A stretch of 20,600 nt of DNA from an uncultured Enterorhabdus sp. (GTDB lineage: Bacteria > Actinomycetota > Coriobacteriia > Coriobacteriales > Eggerthellaceae): NCBI GenBank assembly GCA_947645965.1, contig CANSES010000021.1, positions 1 to 20,600 of the forward strand. Reading direction: 5' to 3'. The translations under genes and the position numbers were made by a program. Of this stretch, positions 1-7,573 are shown one piece after another. Position 1 is the stretch's first letter. Every line of letters begins with the position of its first letter. A model generated the notes under the pieces. It did no database searches, was not told the origin of the DNA, and saw only the letters and a program-made list of their open reading frames with translations.

Positions 1-335
1 TGCTGTCGGGCAAGCCCATCGACGCCCTGTCGTTCATCGTGCACAAGGACAAGGCCTACGACCGCGGGCGCGTGCTCTGCGACAAGCTGAAGGAGATCAT
101 CCCGCGCCAGATGTTCGAAGTGCCCATCCAGGCGGCCATCGGCGGCCGCGTGCTGGCCCGTCAGACCGTGAAGGCCAAGCGCAAGGACGTGCTGGCCAAG
201 TGCTACGGCGGCGACATCACCCGCAAGCGCAAGCTTTTGGAGAAGCAGAAGGCCGGCAAGAAGCGCATGAAGGCCATTGGCAACGTGGAGGTGCCCCAAG
301 AGGCCTTCATGGCCATCCTGAAGGTGGACGAGTAA
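1..335 (+). CDS. lepA: Elongation factor 4 (LepA), C-terminal part
   Basis: Partial gene: the frame is open from the left edge (first full codon at base 3) and ends at TAA 333-335, giving about 110 C-terminal residues. The visible protein carries the conserved LepA tail, with [13 protein letters not shown] followed by a basic stretch containing [19 protein letters not shown] and ending in [10 protein letters not shown]. This lysine/arginine-rich C-terminal domain is unique to LepA among translational GTPases and contacts the ribosomal A site. LepA is a membrane- and ribosome-associated GTPase acting on the elongating or initiating ribosome. The GTPase domains lie outside the window. An intrinsic terminator follows 37 bases downstream, so the gene is the end of its transcript. 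Identification is secure from the domain alone. Confidence 0.96.
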   Translation, partial: LSGKPIDALSFIVHKDKAYDRGRVLCDKLKEIIPRQMFEVPIQAAIGGRVLARQTVKAKRKDVLAKCYGGDITRKRKLLEKQKAGKKRMKAIGNVEVPQEAFMAILKVDE

Positions 336-372
336 CCCTTGGCCATCGCTTTCCCGACAAGCAACCCTGCGA

Positions 373-398
373 GCCGCCCTTCGGGGCGGCTTTCGCTT
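373..398 (+). terminator. Intrinsic terminator of lepA
   Basis: A perfect 7-bp stem GCCGCCC / GGGCGGC (373-379 and 384-390) closes on a stable TTCG tetraloop and is followed by TTTCGCTT. It sits 37 bases after the lepA stop and before the next plus-strand gene, so it separates the two transcripts. Confidence 0.85.
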
Positions 399-420
399 AG
401 AATGAGACTCATACTGAGTC
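398..420. promoter_or_regulatory. Two overlapping palindromes, Fur-box-like operator candidate
   Basis: Two perfect inverted repeats overlap here: ATGAGACTCAT (402-412) and GACTCA-TAC-TGAGTC (406-420). They lie just after the lepA terminator and about 50 bases before the hydrolase start. Aligned to the classical 19-bp Fur consensus, the segment 398-416 matches 12 of 19 positions, and the central 13 bases match 10 of 13. That makes a Fur-family repressor site plausible, but any dimeric regulator could bind such symmetry. No convincing -35/-10 pair could be assigned around it. Confidence 0.4.
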
Positions 421-468
421 GCTGCGCGCGAGCGCGCGCCACAAGATAGACAACTACCGGGAGGAACT

Positions 469-1590
469 ATGGACGAGGAACGCGACATGCCGCGCATCAC
501 GCTGGACGAGGGGGCACTGCTGGCCGCCGAGACGGCCGCCGATGCGCCCTTCGGCAAACCCGTGGCCCTCTACCCCAACCTGTACCTGGTGCGGCTGCCC
601 CTGCCCCACAATCCCCTGCACGCCATCAACTCCTACTTCATCCTAGACGACGACGGCACCACCACCATCGTGGACGTGGGGTTCAACCACCCCGCCTGCG
701 AGCAGGCCATCGATGACGCGCTTGCGGCCCTGGGCCGTTCCTGGGACAAGGTGCAGGTGCTGCTCACCCATTCCCACCCCGACCATACCGGCAACCTCGA
801 CCGCATCTGGCGCCCCGGCATGCCCGTGTTCGCCAACCTGCACTCCTTCCAGGAAGTGAAGAACCTGATGGAGATGGAGGACAACGTGTACGGGCCGCTG
901 CTGTTGCAGGCCGCCACCTTGGAGCAGCAGAAGGACATGACCTTCGGCGACGAGGGCCCGCGGCTGCACGTGTCGGCCGAGCTGCTGCCGCTGTCCACCT
1001 ACCCCGCCATGACCTACCTGGCCGACGGCGACCGCTTAAAGCTCGGCAACTTCGAGTTCGAGGTGATCGAGACGCCGGGCCACGACCCGTGGCACATCTG
1101 CCTCTACGAGCCGAACCACCGCTTCATGATCGTGGGCGATCACGTGCTGGAGCGTATCACCCCGTCGGTCTCATCGTGGTTTCCCGCCTACAACGCCCTG
1201 GCCGAGTTCTTGGACAGCCTGGAGAAGGTGGGCGCCTACGATGTCGATCTGGTGCTGCCGGCCCACGGCAAGCCCTTCACGGGCCTGCATCAGCGCGTCA
1301 ACTTCCTCATCGAGCACCACCAGGCGCGCCTCGAGGAGATCTACGAGCTGGTAGCAGCCGGTCACGACGACATCGTGCAGGTGTCCCAGCACGCCACCTG
1401 GCGCTATCCCAACTGGAAGAGCTGGCCTCTGGACCAAAAGTACTTCTCCATGGGCGAGACCTTGGCCCATCTGACCTATCTGGTGCGGGAAGGGCGCATC
1501 CTGCAGGGCATCTGCGGCGCGGAGTACTACTTCCGCATGCCCTATGACCGCAAGCACACCGCCATCGTGGCCGTGGAGAAAAACGACTAG
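469..1590 (+). CDS. Metallo-beta-lactamase-fold hydrolase
   Basis: A 373-residue cytosolic protein with the full metal-site signature of the metallo-beta-lactamase superfamily: THSHPDHTG with H101, H103, D105 and H106; H205 in ETPGHDPWH; D224 in IVGDHV; and H266 in LPAHGKPF. Residues from about 270 onward form a helical tail (FLIEHHQARLEEIYELV, then TLAHLTYLVREGRI) resembling the winged-helix-like end of glyoxalase II / LACTB2-like hydrolases. No signal peptide is seen. The substrate cannot be read from sequence; thioester or other ester hydrolysis is a family-level guess. The ATG at 469 is supported by GGGAGG four bases upstream; an in-frame ATG at 487 lacks such a site. The stop TAG overlaps the stop of the convergent holA within one CTAG. 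Confidence 0.88.
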   Translation: MDEERDMPRITLDEGALLAAETAADAPFGKPVALYPNLYLVRLPLPHNPLHAINSYFILDDDGTTTIVDVGFNHPACEQAIDDALAALGRSWDKVQVLLTHSHPDHTGNLDRIWRPGMPVFANLHSFQEVKNLMEMEDNVYGPLLLQAATLEQQKDMTFGDEGPRLHVSAELLPLSTYPAMTYLADGDRLKLGNFEFEVIETPGHDPWHICLYEPNHRFMIVGDHVLERITPSVSSWFPAYNALAEFLDSLEKVGAYDVDLVLPAHGKPFTGLHQRVNFLIEHHQARLEEIYELVAAGHDDIVQVSQHATWRYPNWKSWPLDQKYFSMGETLAHLTYLVREGRILQGICGAEYYFRMPYDRKHTAIVAVEKND

Positions 1591-2564
1591 GACGGTCGCT
1601 TCAGCGTATCGACGAGCCAGCGGTAGAACACCGCGTCCGGATCCGATCCGCTCTTCATCGCTCGCTCGGCATCGCGCGCGGCCACCAGGGCCCGTCGCAG
1701 CTCTTCCGGGGTGAAATTGCGGCCCCAGACGGTCATGGTTTTCACCTTCCAGTCGGGCACCTTCAGCACCCGGGCGATGGCGGCCACCTCGCCGCGGGCC
1801 CGCAGGGCCTGCACGCCCATGAGATCGCGGACGCGGCCGGTGCACATGGCGATGAGCGCGTGGGGCGAGGCGGAGTCCATCTTGCTCAGCAGCCCGAGGC
1901 ACTTGGCCAGATTGCGCTCGGCGAAGGCGTCGGTGAGGGCCCAGGGCTTCACCTCGGAGGTGCGGGCCACCAGCTGGCGCACCTCGCGCTCGCTTACCGG
2001 GTCGCCCCCGTTGTGGGCCAGGGCGATCTTCCTCAGCTCGTTGTCGAGGTGCACGGTGTTCTCGCCCACCAGATCGACCAGGGCCGCGGCGGCCCCCTCG
2101 CTCATCACGATGCCGTGGCTCGTGGCCATGGCGCGCACCTGGCGGGGCAGCTCGCGCGCCTTCGGCAGAGCGCAGTCGATCACCGCCTTGGGGCCCACAC
2201 CGGCCACGGCCTTGTACAGGCGCGTGTTCTTCGCCAGCTTCTCGGCCTCCAGCAGCAGCACCGTGGTCTCGTTCGGGGAGCCAAGGTAAGTCACCAGTTC
2301 CTCGGAGTCGGCCTTCTTCAGCTTGTCGGCGTTGCGCACATGCACGAGGCGCACGGGGCTGGCGAAGGGGATGGTGTTGCAGGCGGACACGATCTCGCCG
2401 CCCTCGACGAGCTCGCCGTCGAAGTCGTCCGAGTTGAAGGCCATGTCCCCCATCTTGGCCAGACGGGCCCGCAGACGCTCGATGACGGCGCTGCGCTTGA
2501 GCGCATCATCGCCCACAGCCAGATAGGCGGCCAGCAGATTGTTCTGTTCGTTTCCGTTGCTCAT
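1587..2564 (-). CDS. holA: DNA polymerase III delta subunit (HolA)
   Basis: A 325-residue protein matching the clamp-loader delta subunit, which opens the beta sliding clamp during replication. Family features visible: an N-terminal AAA+-like domain without Walker motifs (LLAAYLAVGDDALKRSAVIERL, later VRLVHVRNADKLKK and TTVLLLEAEKL), a middle DLVGENTVHLDNELRKIAL segment typical of HolA, and a helical C-terminal collar domain with VKPWALTDAFAERN and ALIAMCTGRVRDLM. Start chosen at ATG 2564 because it gives the normal family N terminus; the longer open frame runs into comEC. The ribosome site is weak, so translation may be coupled to comEC, whose stop is 17 bases upstream. The comEA-comEC-holA order is common in bacteria. 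Its TAG stop overlaps the stop of the convergent hydrolase gene. Confidence 0.93.
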   Translation of the reverse strand: MSNGNEQNNLLAAYLAVGDDALKRSAVIERLRARLAKMGDMAFNSDDFDGELVEGGEIVSACNTIPFASPVRLVHVRNADKLKKADSEELVTYLGSPNETTVLLLEAEKLAKNTRLYKAVAGVGPKAVIDCALPKARELPRQVRAMATSHGIVMSEGAAAALVDLVGENTVHLDNELRKIALAHNGGDPVSEREVRQLVARTSEVKPWALTDAFAERNLAKCLGLLSKMDSASPHALIAMCTGRVRDLMGVQALRARGEVAAIARVLKVPDWKVKTMTVWGRNFTPEELRRALVAARDAERAMKSGSDPDAVFYRWLVDTLKRPS

Positions 2565-2581
2565 GGGATCATTGTACCCGA

Positions 2582-4921
2582 TTAGGATGCCGGTGCCGCG
2601 TGCTCGGTGCGCACCTCGATCTTTTCCATGGAGAATGCAACGGTCACATCGCCCGCCTCGTCGGTGCGCAGCACCGCGCAGTTGCCCTCGGCCAGCATAT
2701 CGCACACCTCGGGGGCGGGGTGCCCGTAGCGGTTGCCCGCGCCCACGCTGACCAGAGCGATGCGGGGCGCCAGCCGCGCGACCAGCGACTCGTCGAGGCT
2801 CTTCTTCGATCCGTGATGGCCCACCTTCAGCACATCGATCCCGGCCGCGGGCAGCGACGGCGCCATGGCGCGCAGCTGCTCGGCCTCGGCATCGCCGCAC
2901 AGAAGTGCCGTCCACTCGGCCATCCCGTCGTCATCGCCGTCGTAGGAGCAGAGAAATGTCAGGCTGTCGCCGTTGCCGCCCTCGTCGGCGAAGGAGGCGG
3001 GCCACACCACCGTCAAGGTGAAGCGGCCGCAGCGCACCGTATCGCCCACTTTCAGGCCGTGCACGCCCGCGGGATAGCGCTCCCCCTCGGCCCGATCCCG
3101 CAGATCGTCGCAGCCATCGCAGGGACAGTTCAGCAGCTCGTCGGCCACCAGCAGGCCCTCCACCACCGCCACATCGCCCAAGGCCTCCAGCGAGCCGCAG
3201 TGGTCGTCGTCGGGATGGGTCACGGCCACGCGATCGAGAAAGCGCACCCCCTGGCGGGCGCAGGCCTCCTTCAGCAGGGCGTCCCGATTGCCCGTGTCCA
3301 CGAGAAGGGCCGCCCCTTGACTGCGCACGAGAAAGGCGTCGCCCTGGCCCACGTCCAGCATCACGATCTCGTCTGCACTCGCGCCCCGCGGCGCCACCGC
3401 CAAGAGCGCCGCCGTCGCCAGCGTTCCCGCCACCGCACCCAGCGACCGCCCGCTCAGGGAGGGCCACCACGCCCACAGTCCCGCCACCATCGCCACCGAC
3501 AGCACCACCATGGCGGCCGCATCGCCGTCCACAGGAAGGCAGGTGCCCGGCACCGCGGCCAGACCCTCCACCGCCCAGGACAGGGGCGCGACCGCCGCGG
3601 CCGCTGCAGCGAGCGACAGCGGAGCGGCCACCGGCAGGATGCAGGCGACGAGCACGACGGCGAATCCCGCCACGCAGGCCACCGCGAACAGCGGGGCGCC
3701 GATCACGTTGGCCACGGGCGAGAGCAGGGGTATCTGGGCGAACAGAGCCGCGGCATAGGGCTGCGTGGCCGTGGCGGAAGCCGCCGTCAGCGCCAGCGGG
3801 GCGCTCGCAGTCGCCACGGCGGGAGGGGCGCCGGCGGCCCATGACGTGAAGAGCGGCGCCAGCACCACGATGCCCAGGGTCGATCCCGCCGACAGCACGA
3901 AGGAGGGCGACAGGAGGGCGGGAACGTCGGCCGATCCGAACACGATGACGCAGAGCCCCAGGGCCGCCAAGGCCGAGGAGCGCCGATCGGTCAGCAGCGC
4001 CAAAAGGCCCGTGGCGGCCATGACCGCCGCCCGCAGCGCCGAGACGGGCATCCCCGTGAAGCCCACATAGCCCACGAGGAACAGGGCTGTGATCACAGCG
4101 ATGGCCCGTCGGCCCAAGCGGACCAGACGCAACCCGCCCGTGACGAACAGCGTCACGATGGACAGATGCGCCCCCGACACCGCCACCAAGTGGGCCAGCC
4201 CCACGCGCTTGAACTGCTCGTAGGCACCCGAGTCCTCCATGGGCCTGCGCCATCCGCACACAAGAGCCTGCATCAAAGGCGCGCCCTCGCCCCCGTAGCG
4301 CTCGATCAGTCCGATGGCATGGCGGCGCAATCCCGAAAGCGGAGCGCCTTGGCGCTCTTCGGGCGCGGGCAGGTCGCGCACCGTGAGCGAACCCGCCAGG
4401 CCGCTGTTCCAAAACGATTCCGCCGCCGTGGCCGAGGGAGCCTTCAAGCCCGCACGCACCGTAAAGCGCTCCCCCTGCATGAGGCCCACCGCCTCGGCGG
4501 GCAAGTTCAACCGCACTGCTATGACGTGCCCGTCGCTCGCGGCGCGCGCCGTGGCGGTCGCGCCGAAATCCGACTGACGGGCATCCGTTGTCAAGGTGCA
4601 TTCCCACGCCCGCTCGCTTCCCGCCAGCGAGCCGGCCGCCGTCAGGGACCAAGCCGCGGCGGCGCAGGCCACCAGAGCCGCACAGGCGCCCAGCGCCGCC
4701 ACTGCCGCCAGCGGCACGGTGCGCCGGCGCACGCACGCTGTCCCCACCGACGCTCCGACCGCCACGGCCACCACACCCAGCGCGATGGAGCCTTCCGCGC
4801 CGATGCCCCGCAGAACCGGATACACCAACGCACCGGCGGCCCAGAAGGCCAGCCCCGCCAGCAGCACCGGCGGAAGATGGGGCCGCGGTGGCGCCAGCGG
4901 CTCGCGGCGGCTCACACGCAT
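2582..4921 (-). CDS. comEC: ComEC/Rec2 DNA-uptake channel
   Basis: A 779-residue polytopic membrane protein. Residues 17-100 contain hydrophobic segments, about 105-185 form a soluble N-terminal (OB-like) domain, about 215-510 is the competence domain with GLAHLVAVSGAHLSIVTL (241-258) and many membrane helices, and about 517-779 is a metallo-beta-lactamase-like domain with MLDVGQGDAFLVR, VDTGN and THPDDDH (568-574), plus KVGHHGSKKS (699-708). ComEC carries single-stranded DNA across the cytoplasmic membrane in natural transformation; the C-terminal domain is the proposed nuclease degrading the other strand. The start at 4921 has GGGAG five bases upstream and overlaps the comEA stop by 10 bases, indicating translational coupling. 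A C-x-C-x-x-C cluster (599-604) in the C-terminal domain is unusual. Confidence 0.94.
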   Translation of the reverse strand: MRVSRREPLAPPRPHLPPVLLAGLAFWAAGALVYPVLRGIGAEGSIALGVVAVAVGASVGTACVRRRTVPLAAVAALGACAALVACAAAAWSLTAAGSLAGSERAWECTLTTDARQSDFGATATARAASDGHVIAVRLNLPAEAVGLMQGERFTVRAGLKAPSATAAESFWNSGLAGSLTVRDLPAPEERQGAPLSGLRRHAIGLIERYGGEGAPLMQALVCGWRRPMEDSGAYEQFKRVGLAHLVAVSGAHLSIVTLFVTGGLRLVRLGRRAIAVITALFLVGYVGFTGMPVSALRAAVMAATGLLALLTDRRSSALAALGLCVIVFGSADVPALLSPSFVLSAGSTLGIVVLAPLFTSWAAGAPPAVATASAPLALTAASATATQPYAAALFAQIPLLSPVANVIGAPLFAVACVAGFAVVLVACILPVAAPLSLAAAAAAVAPLSWAVEGLAAVPGTCLPVDGDAAAMVVLSVAMVAGLWAWWPSLSGRSLGAVAGTLATAALLAVAPRGASADEIVMLDVGQGDAFLVRSQGAALLVDTGNRDALLKEACARQGVRFLDRVAVTHPDDDHCGSLEALGDVAVVEGLLVADELLNCPCDGCDDLRDRAEGERYPAGVHGLKVGDTVRCGRFTLTVVWPASFADEGGNGDSLTFLCSYDGDDDGMAEWTALLCGDAEAEQLRAMAPSLPAAGIDVLKVGHHGSKKSLDESLVARLAPRIALVSVGAGNRYGHPAPEVCDMLAEGNCAVLRTDEAGDVTVAFSMEKIEVRTEHAAPAS

Positions 4922-5682
4922 ACCAACTCCCGCAGGGCCTCGAATTTCTTGTCGCCGATGCCCGACACGCGCTTCAGATCCTCAATGGCGCGGAAGGGCC
5001 CGTTGGCCTCGCGGTCCGCCACGATCTTGGCCGCCGTGGATGCCCCGATGCCGGGAAGTGCCACCAGCTCGTCCGCTGTGGCCCGATTGAGGTTCACAGG
5101 GGCCGCGTCCCCGTTCGATGCCGTCGCGCCCGCTCCCCCGCTCGCCGTCGTACCGCCCGAAGCTTCCCCTGTCGCCTCGTCGGGAATCACCACCTGTTCG
5201 CCATCCTGCAGCACCTGGGCCAGGTTCACAGCGGCCGTGTAGGCCGTCTCGGTCAGACCGCCCGCCGCGGCCACGGCATCCACGATACGGCTGCCCGCAT
5301 CCAAGTAGTACACACCCGGCGTCCGCACGGCCCCGTCCACGTGCACGCACAGGGGCGCCGCCTCGTCGGTGCCCGAAGAGGGCAGCACAACATCCTCCGC
5401 GGCCGCGTTCCCCGCCGCCCGAGCCTCTTCCCCGCTCCCACCGGAACCGACCTCTGCGCTATTCCCAACACCCGCACCTTCCCTCTCATTCCCGACTTCT
5501 CCCGTAACCGCGCCGTCGGCAGCATGCACCTCGAAGGCGTTCCCTCCCGAAAACGCCGCCAAGCCCACCGCTGCGGCCACGGCAACGACCAGCAGCACGA
5601 TAATGCCGACGAACACCGGGCGCGGCACTGCCGACAGATGCAATCGAGTGGCGAACCGATCCGCCTGATCCTGAAAGGCCAT
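4912..5682 (-). CDS. comEA: ComEA-type DNA-binding competence protein
   Basis: A 256-residue protein. One membrane helix (about residues 22-44, PVFVGIIVLLVVAVAAAVGL) anchors it facing outward, followed by a low-complexity Gly/Ala/Glu linker (about 45-108), an SLBB domain (about 110-167, LCVHVDGAVRTPGVYYL and GGLTETAY), a second Gly/Ala/Ser linker, and a C-terminal tandem helix-hairpin-helix domain (about 195-256) with LPGIG and VSGIG. HhH ComEA proteins bind incoming double-stranded DNA outside the membrane and pass it to ComEC, encoded immediately downstream with an overlap. Start chosen at ATG 5682 because of a strong AAGGAG six bases upstream; a GTG nine codons earlier (5709) also has a purine-rich site and remains possible. 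Together with comEC it implies a DNA uptake route, although pilus genes are not in the window. Confidence 0.93.
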   Translation of the reverse strand: MAFQDQADRFATRLHLSAVPRPVFVGIIVLLVVAVAAAVGLAAFSGGNAFEVHAADGAVTGEVGNEREGAGVGNSAEVGSGGSGEEARAAGNAAAEDVVLPSSGTDEAAPLCVHVDGAVRTPGVYYLDAGSRIVDAVAAAGGLTETAYTAAVNLAQVLQDGEQVVIPDEATGEASGGTTASGGAGATASNGDAAPVNLNRATADELVALPGIGASTAAKIVADREANGPFRAIEDLKRVSGIGDKKFEALRELVCV

Positions 5683-5760
5683 GACATCTCCTTCGAACGG
5701 AATACCCACAGCCTACTCCCCCGCAACCGCAGTTTCGTCTCGGGAACCACCGTCGCGCAG

Positions 5761-5826
5761 CCGCCCGAAAACCGCTCGCAAGCCCCCTCCCGACCGCCCG
5801 AAAACCGTTCGCCAGCCGCCCAAGGG
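5761..5826. repeat. 33-bp imperfect tandem repeat, two copies
   Basis: The 14-mer CCGCCCGAAAACCG occurs at 5761-5774 and again at 5794-5807, an exact 33-base period. The following bases are also similar (CTCGCAAGCC versus TTCGCCAGCC), so two adjacent copies of about 33 bp are present. Function unknown; it sits in the likely upstream region of comEA. Confidence 0.7.
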
Positions 5827-5834
5827 CCCGCACC

Positions 5835-5955
5835 AAAGCCGTCCCAACGCCCTCTGTAGGGGCGGCCTTCAGGCCACCCGCAGCAACGCCACCTCCACGC
5901 CGTGCAAAAGCCGTCCCAGCACCTCCGTAGGGGCGGGCTTCAGCCCGCCCGCAAC
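5835..5955. repeat. Pair of REP-like palindromic repeats, period about 71 bp
   Basis: Two related units start with AAAGCCGTCCCA (5835 and 5907) and contain a GTAGGGGCGG-type palindrome (5856 and 5927). The second palindrome is perfect: GGGCGGGC (5931-5938), loop TTCA, GCCCGCCC (5943-5950). The first, GGGCGGCC-TTCA-GGCCACCC (5860-5879), has one mismatched pair. The GTAGGGGCGG...CCGCCCGC pattern resembles REP-like elements scattered between genes in many gut bacteria, which are thought to be mobilised in trans by RAYT (REP-associated tyrosine) transposases. Family membership is by resemblance only; no transposase gene is present. Confidence 0.65.
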
Positions 5956-6016
5956 CGCAACTCCGTCGCAGCACCACTCACGCCACCACCCGTATCACCC
6001 CCGGGAGCCCCCCCCC

Positions 6017-6053
6017 AACACAAGAAGGCCCCGGTGCCGCAGCACCGGGGCCT
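6017..6053 (-). terminator. Intrinsic terminator of the mihF-gmk-rpoZ-thiI operon
   Basis: A perfect 11-bp stem GGCCCCGGTGC / GCACCGGGGCC (6027-6037 and 6042-6052) with a 4-base loop, extended by one A-T pair, is followed on the minus strand by TTCTTGTGTT. It lies about 28 bases after the thiI stop. Confidence 0.9.
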
Positions 6054-6080
6054 CAAACCCTTCGGTAAGCAATCGATCCG

Positions 6081-7298
6081 CTACGCCGGCCGCTTCTTCG
6101 GGGGACGGTAGGCGGGACAGCGGTAGTCGTGGGGCTCGGCGGCGTCCGCCAGCTCGGTCACCCACGCCTCCAGGGGGAATGCCGCCTCGGCCGCTTCCAC
6201 GTCCTCCAGCTTCGCGTGGGTCTCGGGGTTGCGGGGCATGAACAGCGTGCAGCAGTCCGGCGCGTCCATCGAGGAGATCTCGAAGGTGCCGAGCGCCTGG
6301 GCCTGGTCGATGATCTCCAGCTTGTCCGAGCCGATCAGCGGCCGCAGCACCGGCATCGTCACCGAGGCGTCGGTGGCGCGGATGTTGTCCAGCGTCTGGG
6401 AGGCCACCTGGCCCAGGCTCTCGCCCGTCACCAGGGCCCCGGCGCGCTCGCGCCGCGCGATCTCCTCGGCGACGCGGAACATCAGCCGCCTATACAGGAT
6501 CACCCGCAGCGACGGGGGCGCCGACACGGAGATCTCGCGCTGATAGTCGCCGAAGGGCACCACGTACACGCGCCCGATGCAGCCCGTGCGCTCCAGCACC
6601 CGGGCGATGTCGTCCACCAAGAACTCCGAGGCATCGGAGGTCTGGGGCCGGCCGGAGAAGTGCACGCCCACGCAGACCGCACCGCGCCGCGCCATGCGCC
6701 ACAGCGCCACCGGCGAGTCGATGCCCGAGGACAGCAGGCTCACCACCGTACCCGAGCTGCCTACCGGCAGGCCGCCGATACCGCGCTCGCTGCGGGCGTA
6801 CACGTAGGTGGAACCCTCCACCACTTCCACACCCACGGTGACGTCCTGGCCCTTCATCTGCACCTTCTTCGTGGGGAAGGCCTCGCAGAGCACCGCGCCC
6901 ACATCGCGGTTCATCTGCATGGAGTCGATGGGGAACGTGGTGTGGTTGCGGCGCGCCGACACCTTGAAGCTGGCGAAGGGCTCGGCCTCAGCCAGGGCGA
7001 TGCAGGCCGCGCGGCCCATCGCTTCCATGTCCTGCTCGCACTTGAAGCCGCAGGACACCCGGGCCACGCCGGGAACGCCCAAGATGGCGTCGGTGCAGGC
7101 ATTGGCCACCTCCAGCGATGTTCCCTCACGCAGAAACACGAGGATGCGCCCGGAAATGCGATGGATGGTGACGATCGGGTATGCGCCAAGAAGCGCCTCC
7201 AAGTTCTTCTGAAGGCGCTTCTCAAATACGCTTCTATTCCGTCCCTTTAACCCGATCTCGTGGTAATGGACGAGAATGATCCGCTGGAACTCTTCCAT
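6081..7298 (-). CDS. thiI: tRNA 4-thiouridine synthase / sulfurtransferase ThiI
   Basis: A 405-residue protein. The N-terminal ferredoxin-like part (VHYHEIGLKGRNRSVFEKRL) leads into a THUMP domain (about 60-170, with CGFKCEQD and FKVSARR), then a PP-loop ATPase domain with VVSLLSSGIDSPVALW (SGIDSP at 191-196) and VTGESLGQVASQT. ThiI adenylates U8 of tRNA for s4U formation and can supply sulfur for thiamine thiazole synthesis. There is no C-terminal rhodanese domain, as is usual in the short (about 400-residue) form, so sulfur must reach it by another route. The usual PP-loop SGG is SSG here. The ATG shares its A with the rpoZ stop (TAATG), so translation is coupled; it is the last gene before a strong terminator. 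Confidence 0.94.
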   Translation of the reverse strand: MEEFQRIILVHYHEIGLKGRNRSVFEKRLQKNLEALLGAYPIVTIHRISGRILVFLREGTSLEVANACTDAILGVPGVARVSCGFKCEQDMEAMGRAACIALAEAEPFASFKVSARRNHTTFPIDSMQMNRDVGAVLCEAFPTKKVQMKGQDVTVGVEVVEGSTYVYARSERGIGGLPVGSSGTVVSLLSSGIDSPVALWRMARRGAVCVGVHFSGRPQTSDASEFLVDDIARVLERTGCIGRVYVVPFGDYQREISVSAPPSLRVILYRRLMFRVAEEIARRERAGALVTGESLGQVASQTLDNIRATDASVTMPVLRPLIGSDKLEIIDQAQALGTFEISSMDAPDCCTLFMPRNPETHAKLEDVEAAEAAFPLEAWVTELADAAEPHDYRCPAYRPPKKRPA

Positions 7299-7558
7299 TA
7301 ATGGTTCTTCACGTCAATCGACTCGGGATCGTAGGAAACCTCGCCGCGGGCGATCTCGTTGAAGGCCATGGACAGGGGCTTCGTGTCGGCCGCGCGGGCG
7401 ATCTCCACGGCGGTCTGCAGCTGAATGGCGCGATCGCGCTGGCCGCGCATCATGTCGTTGATGTCGTGGGCGCGCTTGGAGGCCAGGGCGCAGAGCAGGA
7501 AGCGGTCGTTATCGGTCTCGTCCAGAAGGACGTCGATCTTCGGTTCGATGATGCTCAT
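7298..7558 (-). CDS. rpoZ: DNA-directed RNA polymerase omega subunit
   Basis: An 86-residue protein with the omega core: an N-terminal KIDVLLDETDNDRFLLCALASKRAHDIND segment, where ALASKRAHDIN corresponds to the conserved VxxRARQL/KRAxQI element, followed by the helix continuing to TAVEIARAADTKPLSMAFNEIARGEV, matching the usual KPLxxAxxEIxxGKI ending. Omega helps assemble and stabilise RNA polymerase by clamping the beta-prime C terminus. The gene follows gmk by 15 bases, the standard gmk-rpoZ order. Its ribosome site GAGG is about 11 bases from the ATG, rather far, which may indicate reliance on coupling with gmk. The stop overlaps the thiI start by one base. Confidence 0.93.
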   Translation of the reverse strand: MSIIEPKIDVLLDETDNDRFLLCALASKRAHDINDMMRGQRDRAIQLQTAVEIARAADTKPLSMAFNEIARGEVSYDPESIDVKNH

Positions 7559-7573
7559 AGACTAGGTATCCTC

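Larger units (their letters stand above)
5683..6016. other. Non-coding gap rich in repeats between thiI and comEA
   Basis: No convincing gene lies between the thiI terminator and comEA. Frames that stay open here translate to low-complexity Arg/Gly/Ala/Pro sequence typical of repeat DNA. The stretch holds a 33-bp tandem repeat, a tandem pair of REP-like palindromes, and a run of nine C (6008-6016) next to the thiI terminator. The comEA promoter should lie in the left part, but I found no convincing -35/-10 pair. Confidence 0.7.

Noticed and set aside
2600..3844. Long plus-strand open frame opposite comEC, and similar long frames opposite carB, carA and the importer genes.
   Set aside because: High GC keeps antisense frames open. 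Their translations are rich in His, Arg, Gly and Ala with no domain pattern, while the minus-strand frames encode clear families.
5700..5745. TTGCGG-16-TATTCC as a comEA promoter.
   Set aside because: Only 3 of 6 bases match in each hexamer, no better than expected in this region.
5835..5955. CRISPR array reading of the two repeated units.
   Set aside because: There are only two imperfect copies, similarity extends across most of the unit, and no cas gene is nearby.
5486..5977. Long minus-strand open frame over the repeat-rich gap and the start of comEA.
   Set aside because: It is low-complexity Arg/Gly/Ala sequence produced by REP-like repeats in GC-rich DNA and overlaps comEA in another frame.
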